A stretch of 64,000 nt of DNA from Flavobacterium sp. UBA7680 (GTDB lineage: Bacteria > Bacteroidota > Bacteroidia > Flavobacteriales > Flavobacteriaceae): positions 62,001-126,000 of the forward strand of contig NZ_DLHA01000058.1 in assembly GCF_002482975.1 (NCBI RefSeq), given 5' to 3'. How positions within the stretch are numbered: the first letter of the stretch is position 1; each line of letters opens with the position of its first letter. The notes beneath the pieces are model-generated. The model did no database searches. It was not told where the DNA came from and was given only the letters and a program-made list of their open reading frames with translations. The position numbers and the translations under genes were made by a program. This document shows positions 51,439 to 59,307 of this stretch, piece after piece.

Positions 51439-52203
51439 TTGAAGGTCTATTTTTTAGGTACTGGTACTTCTCAAGGTATTCCGATCATCGGAATCGATCA
51501 TCCCGTTTGTAAAAGCACTGATGCTAAGGACAAAAGGCTCCGTGTATCCATCTGGATTACATGGGACGAGCATTCATTTGTAATCGATTGCGGTCCCGAT
51601 TTCAGACAGCAAATGCTTTCTTGCGGATGTCGTAAACTCGACGCTATTTTATTTACACATGAACATGCAGATCATACTGCTGGTTTAGATGATATTCGCC
51701 CGTATAATTTCAGGCAAGGCGAAATTCCTATTTACGGACATAAACGCGTTCTTGATAATTTAAGACGACGTTTTGATTATGTTTTTGAAACCGTAAATAA
51801 ATATCCGGGTGCTCCAAGCGTAAAAACGATTGAAGTCAAAAACAACGAACCTTTTGCAACTGGAGATAAAATTGCGATTCCTATAAATGTAATGCACGGT
51901 GATTTGCAAGTCTTTGGATATAGAATCGATGATTTTGCTTATCTAACCGATGTAAAAACAATTGAATCAGCTGAAGTTGAAAAACTTAAAGGTTTAAAAG
52001 TTTTGGTTGTAAATGCTTTGCGCGTTGAACCGCATGATACTCATTTTAACTTGCAGGAAGCCCTTGATTTTATCAATTTGGTAAAACCTGAAAAAGCTTA
52101 TTTAACACACATTAGCCATGTTTTAGGTTTTCACGAAGAAGTGCAGAAACAACTTCCTGAAAATGTTTATCTGGCCTACGATAATTTAGAAATTACAATT
52201 TAA
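51439..52203 (+). CDS. MBL-fold metallo-hydrolase, PhnP-like
   Basis: This 254-residue cytosolic metallo-beta-lactamase-fold hydrolase has the opening VYFLGTGTSQGIP and the metal site HEHADH at residues 74-79, with further His in MHGDL and THISHVLGFH. It resembles phosphoribosyl cyclic phosphodiesterase PhnP and related phosphodiesterases. The start is TTG at 51439; it gives the natural N-terminus and is just downstream of a -7 box. The next gene follows after 12 bases, so the two are probably an operon. Confidence 0.9.
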   Translation: MKVYFLGTGTSQGIPIIGIDHPVCKSTDAKDKRLRVSIWITWDEHSFVIDCGPDFRQQMLSCGCRKLDAILFTHEHADHTAGLDDIRPYNFRQGEIPIYGHKRVLDNLRRRFDYVFETVNKYPGAPSVKTIEVKNNEPFATGDKIAIPINVMHGDLQVFGYRIDDFAYLTDVKTIESAEVEKLKGLKVLVVNALRVEPHDTHFNLQEALDFINLVKPEKAYLTHISHVLGFHEEVQKQLPENVYLAYDNLEITI

Positions 52204-52215
52204 TTATACCACAAA

Positions 52216-52719
52216 ATGAAAAAATCCTTAATGCTTTACCTTTTTATCCTTGCGATATTAATGAATGTTTTTACTTATATGTTTTACAGCCGAGAAGTAA
52301 GTTTTGGCGAAGAAAGATATGAGAAAACAACTAAAAAGCTAAGAGACAGCATTAATTTAGTATCAGCAAAATTAGCCGATGCAGATTATTTTTCTTTAGA
52401 ACACAATGAAAATGCACAAAACTACTTTGATAACAGTGCTTCTGGAGGAAAAGTAATTTTATTTGAAAAGCTAATTCCGGTTGTAACTGAGAAACTTTTA
52501 GATTTTAATGCCAATCCAAAAGGAAATCCATATACAGGACAAGATCAAATTGGCCCAAATAAATTTATCATCAATAAAGTAAAAATATTGAATCACCGTT
52601 GGATCATTGCAGATTACAGTAATGGAGAATTATGGGGAGAAGTCTTGTTAAAATACTTTGTTGATAATGATGATAATATTACCTTTGAAGTAAATCAAAC
52701 TTGGTTATATCAAAAATAG
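52216..52719 (+). CDS. Membrane-anchored protein of unknown function
   Basis: This 167-residue protein has an N-terminal hydrophobic anchor (about 4-24, LMLYLFILAILMNVFTYMFY). A helical segment rich in Lys and Glu follows, then a C-terminal alpha/beta part ending NGELWGEVLLKYFVDNDD. No family is recognised. It starts 12 bases after the MBL-fold gene. The stop codon lies in a terminator hairpin. Confidence 0.78.
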   Translation: MKKSLMLYLFILAILMNVFTYMFYSREVSFGEERYEKTTKKLRDSINLVSAKLADADYFSLEHNENAQNYFDNSASGGKVILFEKLIPVVTEKLLDFNANPKGNPYTGQDQIGPNKFIINKVKILNHRWIIADYSNGELWGEVLLKYFVDNDDNITFEVNQTWLYQK

Positions 52720-52745
52720 GATTTTTTAATCCTATTTTTTTTTGA
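52712..52745 (+). terminator. Terminator overlapping a stop codon
   Basis: AAATAGGATT pairs with AATCCTATTT with a 4-base loop and a long T-run. The TAG of the upstream gene is in the left arm. Confidence 0.83.
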
Positions 52746-52767
52746 CTAATAATTAAAAATGAGGATT

Positions 52768-53193
52768 ATGAAAAAGATGTTTTTGTTTACGATTATCGCA
52801 GCTGCGACATTTTCTTGTGCTAAAAAAGTTTCACAGGAAAACACAACTGTTAAAGAACCACAGGAAAAGAAATTAGTGGGAGGGGACTCTGATGCACACG
52901 TATGTAAAGGTTCTGCAGGATACACTTGGTCAACGCTTAAAAAAGAATGTATCCGAATTTTTGAAGGAACTAAACTATCGCATACAGAAGAAACGGGTAA
53001 AACGTATACAACCGCTGCTTACGTAATTTTTGATGGAAACAAAGCCGAACTTTTTCTGGATACTCAAAAAGAATCCATTATTTTAGAAAGAAAATCCGAA
53101 GGTGATTCGTGGGTTAATGGCGATTTACAATTAATTCCATGGAAAGGATATGTCTTGAAAAAAGCAGGGAAGATTATTTATACAGGAGAATAA
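52768..53193 (+). CDS. Lipoprotein of unknown function
   Basis: This 141-residue lipoprotein has a signal peptide ending TFSC (Cys about 17 from the chosen start). An upstream ATG at 52759 would add three residues; the one at 52768 gives the usual MKKMFLF start. The mature part contains HVCKGSAGYTWSTLKKECIRI, with two Cys that may form a disulfide, then a compact beta domain. I recognise no family, though a relation to heavy-metal-binding or lipocalin-like lipoproteins cannot be excluded. It is preceded by its own terminator, so it has its own promoter. Confidence 0.8.
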   Translation: MKKMFLFTIIAAATFSCAKKVSQENTTVKEPQEKKLVGGDSDAHVCKGSAGYTWSTLKKECIRIFEGTKLSHTEETGKTYTTAAYVIFDGNKAELFLDTQKESIILERKSEGDSWVNGDLQLIPWKGYVLKKAGKIIYTGE

Positions 53194-53194
53194 A

Positions 53195-53314
53195 GTTTAC
53201 AGTTTTCAGTCTCAGTTTACAGCTTATAACTTTGTCAAAGTTTCAAACTTTGACAAAGTTTTCAGATTGTAATTAACAGTTCAAGACTGAAAACTGAGAC
53301 TGAACACTGTAAAC
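53195..53314. repeat. Nested palindrome: outer CAGTTTTCAG arms around a REP-like hairpin
   Basis: The outer arms 53195-53218 and 53291-53314 pair over 24 bases with one mismatch and are of the same family as 707-768. The REP-like palindrome at 53230-53258 lies between them. One repeat appears to have entered another. Confidence 0.82.
53230..53258. repeat. REP-like palindrome (RAYT family), distant copy
   Basis: The CTTTGTCAAAGTT arms are identical to those flanking the RAYT gene at 7314, 46 kb away. One more A-T pair on each outer side extends the stem to 15 bp. Confidence 0.88.
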
Positions 53315-53959
53315 TTATAAAGCCAGCCAATTCTTAAAATCAAAGAAATTCTGAGGAGCCACACCATGACCAACAGGATATTCTTTATAAGTAACCGGAA
53401 TATTTAGTTTTTCTAAAATTGCAGGAGTTTTTCTCGCCCATTCAATTGGAATAACCTGATCTACAGTTCCGTGTGAAGCGAATATTTTTAAGTTTTTGAA
53501 GTCATTTTTCTCAAAACCTTCTTTGATGATTTCTTCATTAAAATAACCACTCATTGCCACAACTCTCTGGATTTTTTCAGGATACGAAAGCGCAGCAGAA
53601 TAACTCAAAATAGAACCCTGACTAAATCCAATTAAAGTTACGTTATTGGCATCAATAGGGTAATTGGCAACCAATTCATCAATAAAAGAAGCAATTACAT
53701 CTCTTGACGTTTTAGCTTGTTCATTATCTGAAAATTTATTCTGATCTGCATCAAAATTGATCGCATACCAGGCATAAGCACCATATTGCAAATCATAAGG
53801 CGCTCTGGCCGAAATGATGTAATAATTATCAGGAAGTTCAGAAGCAAAAGAAAATAAATCGGCTTCGTTGCTTCCGTAGCCGTGCAATAAAAGCAATAAC
53901 GGATTTTTATCTAAAATTACTTTTGGTTCTTGTATTTTATATTCTAAAGATAGATTCAT
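53315..53959 (-). CDS. Alpha/beta-hydrolase, phospholipase/carboxylesterase type
   Basis: This 214-residue cytosolic serine hydrolase has LLLLLHGYGSNEADLFSF for the oxyanion region. The nucleophile is in GFSQGSILS, and Asp and His come near the end (FASHGTVDQVIPIEWAR and PVGHGVAPQNF). It belongs to the carboxylesterase/phospholipase family of short esterases. I start it at 53959 (MNLSLEYKIQEPK). The in-frame extension upstream to 54019 is low-complexity repeat DNA and is unlikely to be coding. Substrate unknown. Confidence 0.9.
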   Translation of the reverse strand: MNLSLEYKIQEPKVILDKNPLLLLLHGYGSNEADLFSFASELPDNYYIISARAPYDLQYGAYAWYAINFDADQNKFSDNEQAKTSRDVIASFIDELVANYPIDANNVTLIGFSQGSILSYSAALSYPEKIQRVVAMSGYFNEEIIKEGFEKNDFKNLKIFASHGTVDQVIPIEWARKTPAILEKLNIPVTYKEYPVGHGVAPQNFFDFKNWLAL

Positions 53960-54002
53960 TTTTTTAATTGTGAATTGTAAGTTGTGAATTATAAATTTTA
54001 AA

Positions 54003-54031
54003 CTTTGTGAAAGATTCAAACTTTGACAAAG
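54003..54031. repeat. Degenerate REP-like palindrome
   Basis: CTTTGTGAAAGATTCAAACT followed by TTGACAAAG keeps the 29-base length and the right arm of the RAYT-flanking hairpin, with two changes in the left arm. It lies upstream of the esterase gene. Confidence 0.68.
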
Positions 54032-54159
54032 CGATTAGATAATAAAAAATCTGTTTTTATCCGCGTTTTTGCTTGCAAATCTGCGTCATCCGTGTTCAAA
54101 ATTTATATGCTGATTTCAACGGATTTCTTTTTTGGAATTTCAAAATTTCGAATTTTCTT

Positions 54160-54486
54160 TTATCCTATAGATTTTAGCAATTTCTGATATAAGCCGCCAA
54201 CTAAAGGCATTGGCCTTGTTTGACCTTGTATTGCGCTAAAAATTCCATAAGTCCATAATACTGACATACAAATCCACATCGGAAAAGTAATTAAATAACT
54301 GTCAAAAGGGCTAATGATTAAGGCTAAGGAAATAAAAGTAATCGATAGTCCTGCGGACTGACGAATATGAAAAGACGCAAAACTGTTTTTGTTTTCAGAA
54401 TTCATAGACATTGCAATCAAAACGCCAATAATTAAGATATAACTCGTAATGGCAATTGATTTTCCTTCTTCGATTGTATTGTTCAT
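54160..54486 (-). CDS. DUF4870-like small membrane protein
   Basis: This 108-residue protein has three membrane helices (about residues 12-29, 45-65 and 72-95). The motif FASFHIRQSAGL is typical of DUF4870/Tic20-like proteins. I choose the ATG at 54486, because it begins 4 bases after the stop of the dihydroorotase-like gene. The earlier in-frame ATG overlaps that gene. The pair is very likely co-transcribed. Function unknown. Confidence 0.78.
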   Translation of the reverse strand: MNNTIEEGKSIAITSYILIIGVLIAMSMNSENKNSFASFHIRQSAGLSITFISLALIISPFDSYLITFPMWICMSVLWTYGIFSAIQGQTRPMPLVGGLYQKLLKSIG

Positions 54487-54490
54487 TGTA

Positions 54491-55741
54491 TTATTTTGTA
54501 ACAAGTTGATTTTGATTTAAAATTCCGTACACAGAACCTTTAAGTTCAGTTCCTAAAAAAGCAGAATTTTTAGATTTTGAAAGAATATTTTCTTTCGTAA
54601 AAGTTGATTTTCCTTCCGGAGTAAAGAAAGTAAAGTTAGCTTTTGCACCTTCTTCTATTGTATTGTTTTCAAGACCAAAAACAGTTCTTCCAGAAGTTAG
54701 TTTTGCAATCACAGTTTCTAAAGGTAAAACCGTTAATAACGCTCCAAAAGCACTTTCAAGTCCGATAGTTCCATTTTTCGCAGTATCAAATTCCATTTTT
54801 TTGAATTCAATATCAATCGGATTATGGTCTGAGGTAATCGTATCGATAGTTCCGTCGGCAATTCCGTTTAGTAAAGCCTGTCTGTCAACTTCTGTGCGTA
54901 ATGGCGGAGTCACTTTAAAACGCGTGTCAAAATCGTCTAGTTTTTCATCGGTTAAAACCAAATGATGTACAGAAACACTCGTGGTTACGCTTAAACCTTT
55001 TGCTTTAGCTTCTCTAATTAACTGAACCGATTTTGCTGTAGAAATTGTCGGAATATGAAGTTTTCCGCCTGTATATTCCAATAAAAATAAGTTTCTTGAT
55101 ATTTGAAGTTCTTCGGCTAGATTTGGAATTCCTTTCAAACCTAATCTTGTAGAAACGATTCCTTCATTAGCAACTCCGTTTCCTTTTAGGTTTGGATCTT
55201 GCGAATAAGTGATAACCAAACCATCAAAATCCTGTACATATTGCAAGGCAATTTTTAGCAAATTAGCATTTTCAATACTTCTGTTATAATCTCCAAAAGC
55301 AATGGCTCCGGCTTTTTTCATGTCGTAAAGTTCTGCCATATCTTTTCCTTCGCTGGCTTTTGTTAAAGCACCAATTGGAAAAATTTCCGTTGCAAAACCA
55401 TTTGCTTTGTTTTTTACAAAATTTACCTGCGATTGATTGTCAATAATAGGGAAGGAGTTTGGCTGTAACGCAATTGCTGTAAAACCGCTTTTTGCAGCAA
55501 CATTTAATCCGTTTGCAATAGTTTCTCTGTCTTCGTAACCTGGTTCTCCAAGAGAAACACTGCTGTCAAACCAACCTTGAGAAACATGAAGATCGTCGAA
55601 TCTTACTATTTCTGCATCATCATTTGGAAGAGAAACTCCTATTTTTTCAATTAAACCATCTGCAATTAAAAGATCAACGGTCTGGTTATGAAACGGACTT
55701 TTTGAGTCGATAATTTTGGCGCTTTTGATGATTATTTTCAT
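54491..55741 (-). CDS. Dihydroorotase-like amidohydrolase lacking the HxH metal motif
   Basis: This 416-residue protein has the fold and many motifs of class I dihydroorotase: SLGEPGYEDRETI, AAKSGFTAIALQPNSFP, LHIPTIS (metal His), VSVHHLVL (metal His) and ITSDHNP (catalytic Asp). The strand-1 motif, normally DxHxHxREPG, reads WFDSSVSLGEPG. Both metal-binding His and the substrate-binding Arg are therefore lost, so the enzyme is probably inactive. PyrC-prime proteins of other bacteria lost the same residues and instead support aspartate transcarbamoylase. That role is inferred here; no pyrB is in the window. Confidence 0.88.
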   Translation of the reverse strand: MKIIIKSAKIIDSKSPFHNQTVDLLIADGLIEKIGVSLPNDDAEIVRFDDLHVSQGWFDSSVSLGEPGYEDRETIANGLNVAAKSGFTAIALQPNSFPIIDNQSQVNFVKNKANGFATEIFPIGALTKASEGKDMAELYDMKKAGAIAFGDYNRSIENANLLKIALQYVQDFDGLVITYSQDPNLKGNGVANEGIVSTRLGLKGIPNLAEELQISRNLFLLEYTGGKLHIPTISTAKSVQLIREAKAKGLSVTTSVSVHHLVLTDEKLDDFDTRFKVTPPLRTEVDRQALLNGIADGTIDTITSDHNPIDIEFKKMEFDTAKNGTIGLESAFGALLTVLPLETVIAKLTSGRTVFGLENNTIEEGAKANFTFFTPEGKSTFTKENILSKSKNSAFLGTELKGSVYGILNQNQLVTK

Positions 55742-55779
55742 ATGTAGAGAAATTTATTTTTTTAGTTAAAGATTCTTGC

Positions 55780-55869
55780 ATGTCATTTCGACGAAGGAGA
55801 AATCGCATCCAATTTTCTGCTCAGTGCGTTCTCAGCATGTGCGATTTCTCCCTGCGGTCGAAATGACAT
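55780..55869. repeat. Imperfect palindromic intergenic repeat
   Basis: ATGTCATTTCGAC (55780-55792) pairs with GTCGAAATGACAT (55857-55869). Inside, GGAGAAATCGCA (about 55796-55807) pairs with TGCGATTTCTCC. Such GTCATTTCGAC elements are, from memory, common in Flavobacterium intergenic DNA. Confidence 0.8.
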
Positions 55870-55890
55870 ACGAAACGAACAGTTAGAAAT

Positions 55891-57819
55891 CTATTTCACG
55901 AATTTTATAATCGCCATTTCTAATGCTAAAAATAACAGTGCAAAGATAACAAACCATTTCCAAATTTGGCTGTCAGTTCGCTCAGTTTGTAAGGTGTTAA
56001 AAATGGTCGAAATCGTATCGGCGGTTTTAAAATCAGAAACCACGTTTGTGTTTACCTGACTCAAATCGCTTTCGGTTCTTTTATAGTTGAAACTCAAATT
56101 TTCAACCCATTCTTTTTTGTCAAAAATGCTGTAATTTCCGGCTGTTTCCGGGAAATCATTAAACGTTAATTTGACTTTATTATTCAAAATCTGCTGAATC
56201 GGAATAAACGAATCTTCTGTTCCTTTTACTTCCAGAATAGCATCTTTTGTCAATAAAACATCCACAAAATAAGGTTGATTATTGCCAATAGTTAAAGCAT
56301 TTACGCCTGTTTTTTGATTGTTCTGTGCCATTTTATAAAACAACGGAACAATTAAAGGCGATTGCTGAAAGTTGGAATTTGCTGCATTTATTGGTGCCGA
56401 GAATATTGTAATTCCAGCAGTTGGATTTTGAATTGCCGTTACAAATGTACTTTGATCTTCATAAGATAAAACCGCCGGATAAGGACTTGAAATATCAAAT
56501 GAACTGCTTGTTTTTGGATATTGGAAATTCGTGATTTTATTCTCAAAAACTCCTGAAAATAAAGGATGATCAAAATTGATTTTGGTAATGAGTTTGCTTT
56601 CTGTTTTGAGATTGTTGAACTGAACTTTTCCAAAATTTCCTAAAAATGAATTCAGGTTTGAAATAGAACTTTTTTCAGAAGGAATCACAACTAAGTTGCC
56701 GCCTTTAGAAACAAACGCTTTTAAAGTCGTTTGTAAAGCCTGAGGAATTTCTACTAATTCGTTTAAGATTATTGTATTTTGTTTTTCTAAACTATTATAA
56801 TCTAAAGAACTGATAGAGTAATTGTTATAATTGAATTCGGCAGAAGTGTAAATTCTCGATAAGAAATTACTTTTTTCAGGTTCGCCAATACTAATTACGT
56901 TTGTTTTTTTGTTTTTAGAAATGCTGAAAAACAATTTGTTATCATAAGTTAAACCATTGTCTTCAATAGAAACATATCCGTGAAAAGCTTCTTTTGGAAT
57001 CGTGAAGTTGATTTTCTTTTTCTTTGCATCAAAATTGATAATTGTTTTAGCAATCAGTTTGTTTTGATTGTATAAAGCAGTCGAAATTGGTTTGAAATCT
57101 TCTCCGTAACCTGATAAATTTACACTTATTTCATAGAAATTTTCTAAAGTCTGATTGATGTAAACGCTGTCAATTGAAACGTTATTTTTTTGTTCCGCTT
57201 CCGGAATTATGAAATAGGGTTTTTCTTCAGAATCAATGTTTTTAATATCATTTTCAGTCAAACCAACAGCATCAGAAATAATGACAATGTCTTTTTTATG
57301 TGCCGATTTATGCGCTTTTACTTTTGCCATAATCGACGAAAGTTCAAATGGCGTTGCGCTATATTTTAGATTTTGTAAAGCAGTTTTAGATGATTTTATA
57401 TCGGTATTCCAATAATTTTCTGTGTTTGTCAGCAATGAAAATTGAGCTGTTTCGGGCGTATTTTCCAGTAATTCCTGAACGGCACGTTTTAGCAATTCTC
57501 CTTTTTTGCCTTTTGCCTGCATACTAAACGAGTTGTCTAAAATAATATACATTTCGTTTGAGGCATTTTTACTGTCTTTAGCTTCAAAAAAAGGTTGTGC
57601 AAAGGCAATAATGGCGCACGTAAGCAATAAAAGGCGAGTGGCAAGCAATAATCGTTTTTTGATTTTAGAACTTTTACGAGTCTGAATTGCAAGTTCTTTT
57701 AGGAAACGAACATTGGTGAAATAAGAAGTTTTAAATCTTCGTAATTGAAATAAGTGAACCAAAATTGGAACAATCAATAAAAAAAGAAAGTATAGAATTT
57801 CGGGATGTTTAAAGTGCAT
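55891..57819 (-). CDS. BatA/VWA-domain membrane protein
   Basis: This 642-residue inner-membrane protein begins with the BatA N-terminal domain (FKHPEILYFLFLLIVPILVHLFQLRRFK, two helices at about 6-25 and 58-76). A VWA-like fold follows (about 88-220) with MYIILDNSFSMQAKG, that is the DxSxS metal-site start. A large central alpha/beta part and a final membrane helix (about 620-640) complete it. Proteins of this layout accompany MoxR-type ATPases in Bacteroidota and are linked to envelope stress or aerotolerance. No MoxR gene is nearby. The downstream dihydroorotase-like and DUF4870-like genes are in the same orientation. Confidence 0.87.
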   Translation of the reverse strand: MHFKHPEILYFLFLLIVPILVHLFQLRRFKTSYFTNVRFLKELAIQTRKSSKIKKRLLLATRLLLLTCAIIAFAQPFFEAKDSKNASNEMYIILDNSFSMQAKGKKGELLKRAVQELLENTPETAQFSLLTNTENYWNTDIKSSKTALQNLKYSATPFELSSIMAKVKAHKSAHKKDIVIISDAVGLTENDIKNIDSEEKPYFIIPEAEQKNNVSIDSVYINQTLENFYEISVNLSGYGEDFKPISTALYNQNKLIAKTIINFDAKKKKINFTIPKEAFHGYVSIEDNGLTYDNKLFFSISKNKKTNVISIGEPEKSNFLSRIYTSAEFNYNNYSISSLDYNSLEKQNTIILNELVEIPQALQTTLKAFVSKGGNLVVIPSEKSSISNLNSFLGNFGKVQFNNLKTESKLITKINFDHPLFSGVFENKITNFQYPKTSSSFDISSPYPAVLSYEDQSTFVTAIQNPTAGITIFSAPINAANSNFQQSPLIVPLFYKMAQNNQKTGVNALTIGNNQPYFVDVLLTKDAILEVKGTEDSFIPIQQILNNKVKLTFNDFPETAGNYSIFDKKEWVENLSFNYKRTESDLSQVNTNVVSDFKTADTISTIFNTLQTERTDSQIWKWFVIFALLFLALEMAIIKFVK

Positions 57820-57892
57820 TCTGGCTTCGATTTACTTCGCTACTTTTATTTTTCGCGAAGATGCTGGTCAAAAATACAAATTTTTTGGTTGA

Positions 57893-57970
57893 ACCATATA
57901 AGTTCATGTAAGAGATTATAAGTAAAAAATATTTAAGTGTTCTAAAATGAACTTATATCACTTATATGGT
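57893..57970. repeat. Imperfect palindrome with ATATAAGT units
   Basis: ACCATATAAGTTCAT at the left end pairs with ATGAACTTATAT (57948-57959) and also with the adjacent ACTTATATGGT at the right end. Two alternative foldings are possible. No coding potential. Confidence 0.68.
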
Positions 57971-58066
57971 GAAAATCCTTTTTTAAAAATGTAACTTTTC
58001 TGGTTTTATTTGTAATGATCTGAAAGATATTATTGCGTATTTTAGCGTATTCAAAAAAAACAAACT

Positions 58067-59179
58067 ATGAAAAAAATATCTCTAATATTATTTTCAGCTT
58101 TTGCATTAACCACTGTAAAAGCTCAAAATAAATTTAACCTTTTGGTTGGAACTTATACGAATACATGCCAGAGTAACGGAATTTATGTTTATGAATTTGA
58201 TGCAAATTCGGGAGATTTTAAACTTAAAAACTCTTCAGAAAATGTAGTGAGTCCGAGTTATTTATCAGTTTCGGCAGATAATAAATTTATTTATGCAGTA
58301 AACGAAAACGGAACACAAAGTACGGTAAGTGCATTTGGATATGATTCTGCATCAGGAAAAATTAATTTTTTGAATAAAAATGATGCTTTAGGAGCAGATC
58401 CTTGTCATTTGATAAATGATGATAAAAATGTAATTGTTGCCAATTATTCTGGCGGAAATATAGTAGTTTATAAAAAGAATACTGACGGAAGTATTTCTGA
58501 AGTGCAGCAATTGATTCAGCACGAAGGAAAAGGCCCAAACGCGGCACGTCAGGAAAAAGCGCATGTGCATATGGTTGTTTTTTCTCCAGATAAAAAGTTT
58601 GTGCTTTCTAATGATTTAGGTTTGGATAAAGTGTTTATTTACAAATACAATCCTGCGTCTAAAAATGAAATTCTGACTTTAAAAGGAAGTGTTGATGTTA
58701 AACCGGGAAGCGGCCCAAGGCATTTGACTTTTAGCAAAGACGGAAAATTTGTTTATTTAGTTCAGGAATTAGATGGTACGCTGACAACTTTCAGTTATGA
58801 TAAAGCCGGAAGTTTAAAGGTAATTGCCGAAACCAGTATTTTACCAAAAGGTTTTAAAGGAGGGACGGGCGCAGCAGCCATAAAAATCTCACCCGATGGA
58901 AACTTTTTATATGTTTCAGACCGTGTAGATGCTAATGCGATTTCGGTATATAAAATCCTTAAAAACGGAAGTATAGAATTAGTTGAGCAGCAAAGTACTT
59001 TAGGAAAAGGCCCAAGAGATTTTTCTATTGACCCAACCGGAAATTATCTTTTAGTTGGTCATCAATATACAAATGATATTGTTATTTTTAAAAGAGATAT
59101 CGCAACAGGAAAAATTACAGACACAGGAAAAAGAATTCAATTGTGTTCGCCTGTAGGGCTGGTTTTTACGAAAATTTAA
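58067..59179 (+). CDS. Exported lactonase-family beta-propeller (6-phosphogluconolactonase-like)
   Basis: This 370-residue protein has a signal peptide (about 1-19, TTVKAQ). A seven-bladed propeller of the YbhE/Pgl lactonase family follows, with GTYTNTCQSNGIYVYEFD, PSYLSVSADNKFIYAVNE, HVHMVVFSPDKKFVLSNDLGLD, GSGPRHLTFSKDGKFVYLVQE and GKGPRDFSIDPTGNYLLVGHQ. The Pgl relatives are cytosolic. The export signal here argues against phosphogluconolactone as substrate and for a periplasmic sugar lactone. Single gene. Confidence 0.9.
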   Translation: MKKISLILFSAFALTTVKAQNKFNLLVGTYTNTCQSNGIYVYEFDANSGDFKLKNSSENVVSPSYLSVSADNKFIYAVNENGTQSTVSAFGYDSASGKINFLNKNDALGADPCHLINDDKNVIVANYSGGNIVVYKKNTDGSISEVQQLIQHEGKGPNAARQEKAHVHMVVFSPDKKFVLSNDLGLDKVFIYKYNPASKNEILTLKGSVDVKPGSGPRHLTFSKDGKFVYLVQELDGTLTTFSYDKAGSLKVIAETSILPKGFKGGTGAAAIKISPDGNFLYVSDRVDANAISVYKILKNGSIELVEQQSTLGKGPRDFSIDPTGNYLLVGHQYTNDIVIFKRDIATGKITDTGKRIQLCSPVGLVFTKI

Positions 59180-59180
59180 T

Positions 59181-59307
59181 CTAAGTTGCTAAGGTTCTAA
59201 GGAACTAAGATGCTAAGAAAAAAGGCTCAAATATTCTTTGAATATTTGAGCCTTTTAAATTTTTAAAAAACTTAGAATCTTAGTAACTTAGCACCTTAGT
59301 ATCTTAC
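59181..59307. repeat. CTAAG-rich inverted repeat with embedded terminator
   Basis: A left block with repeated CTAAG (59181-59217) faces a right block with repeated CTTAG (59271-59307). Between them lies a strong hairpin with arms AAAGGCTCAAATATTC / GAATATTTGAGCCTTT (about 59221-59256). The hairpin can end the lactonase transcript and, in reverse, the helicase transcript. The right block includes the last codons of the helicase gene. Confidence 0.8.

Noticed and set aside
53960..54019. Longer esterase starting at 54019
   Set aside because: The added residues come from low-complexity repeat DNA that includes part of a degenerate REP-like palindrome; the ATG at 53959 gives the family-typical start.
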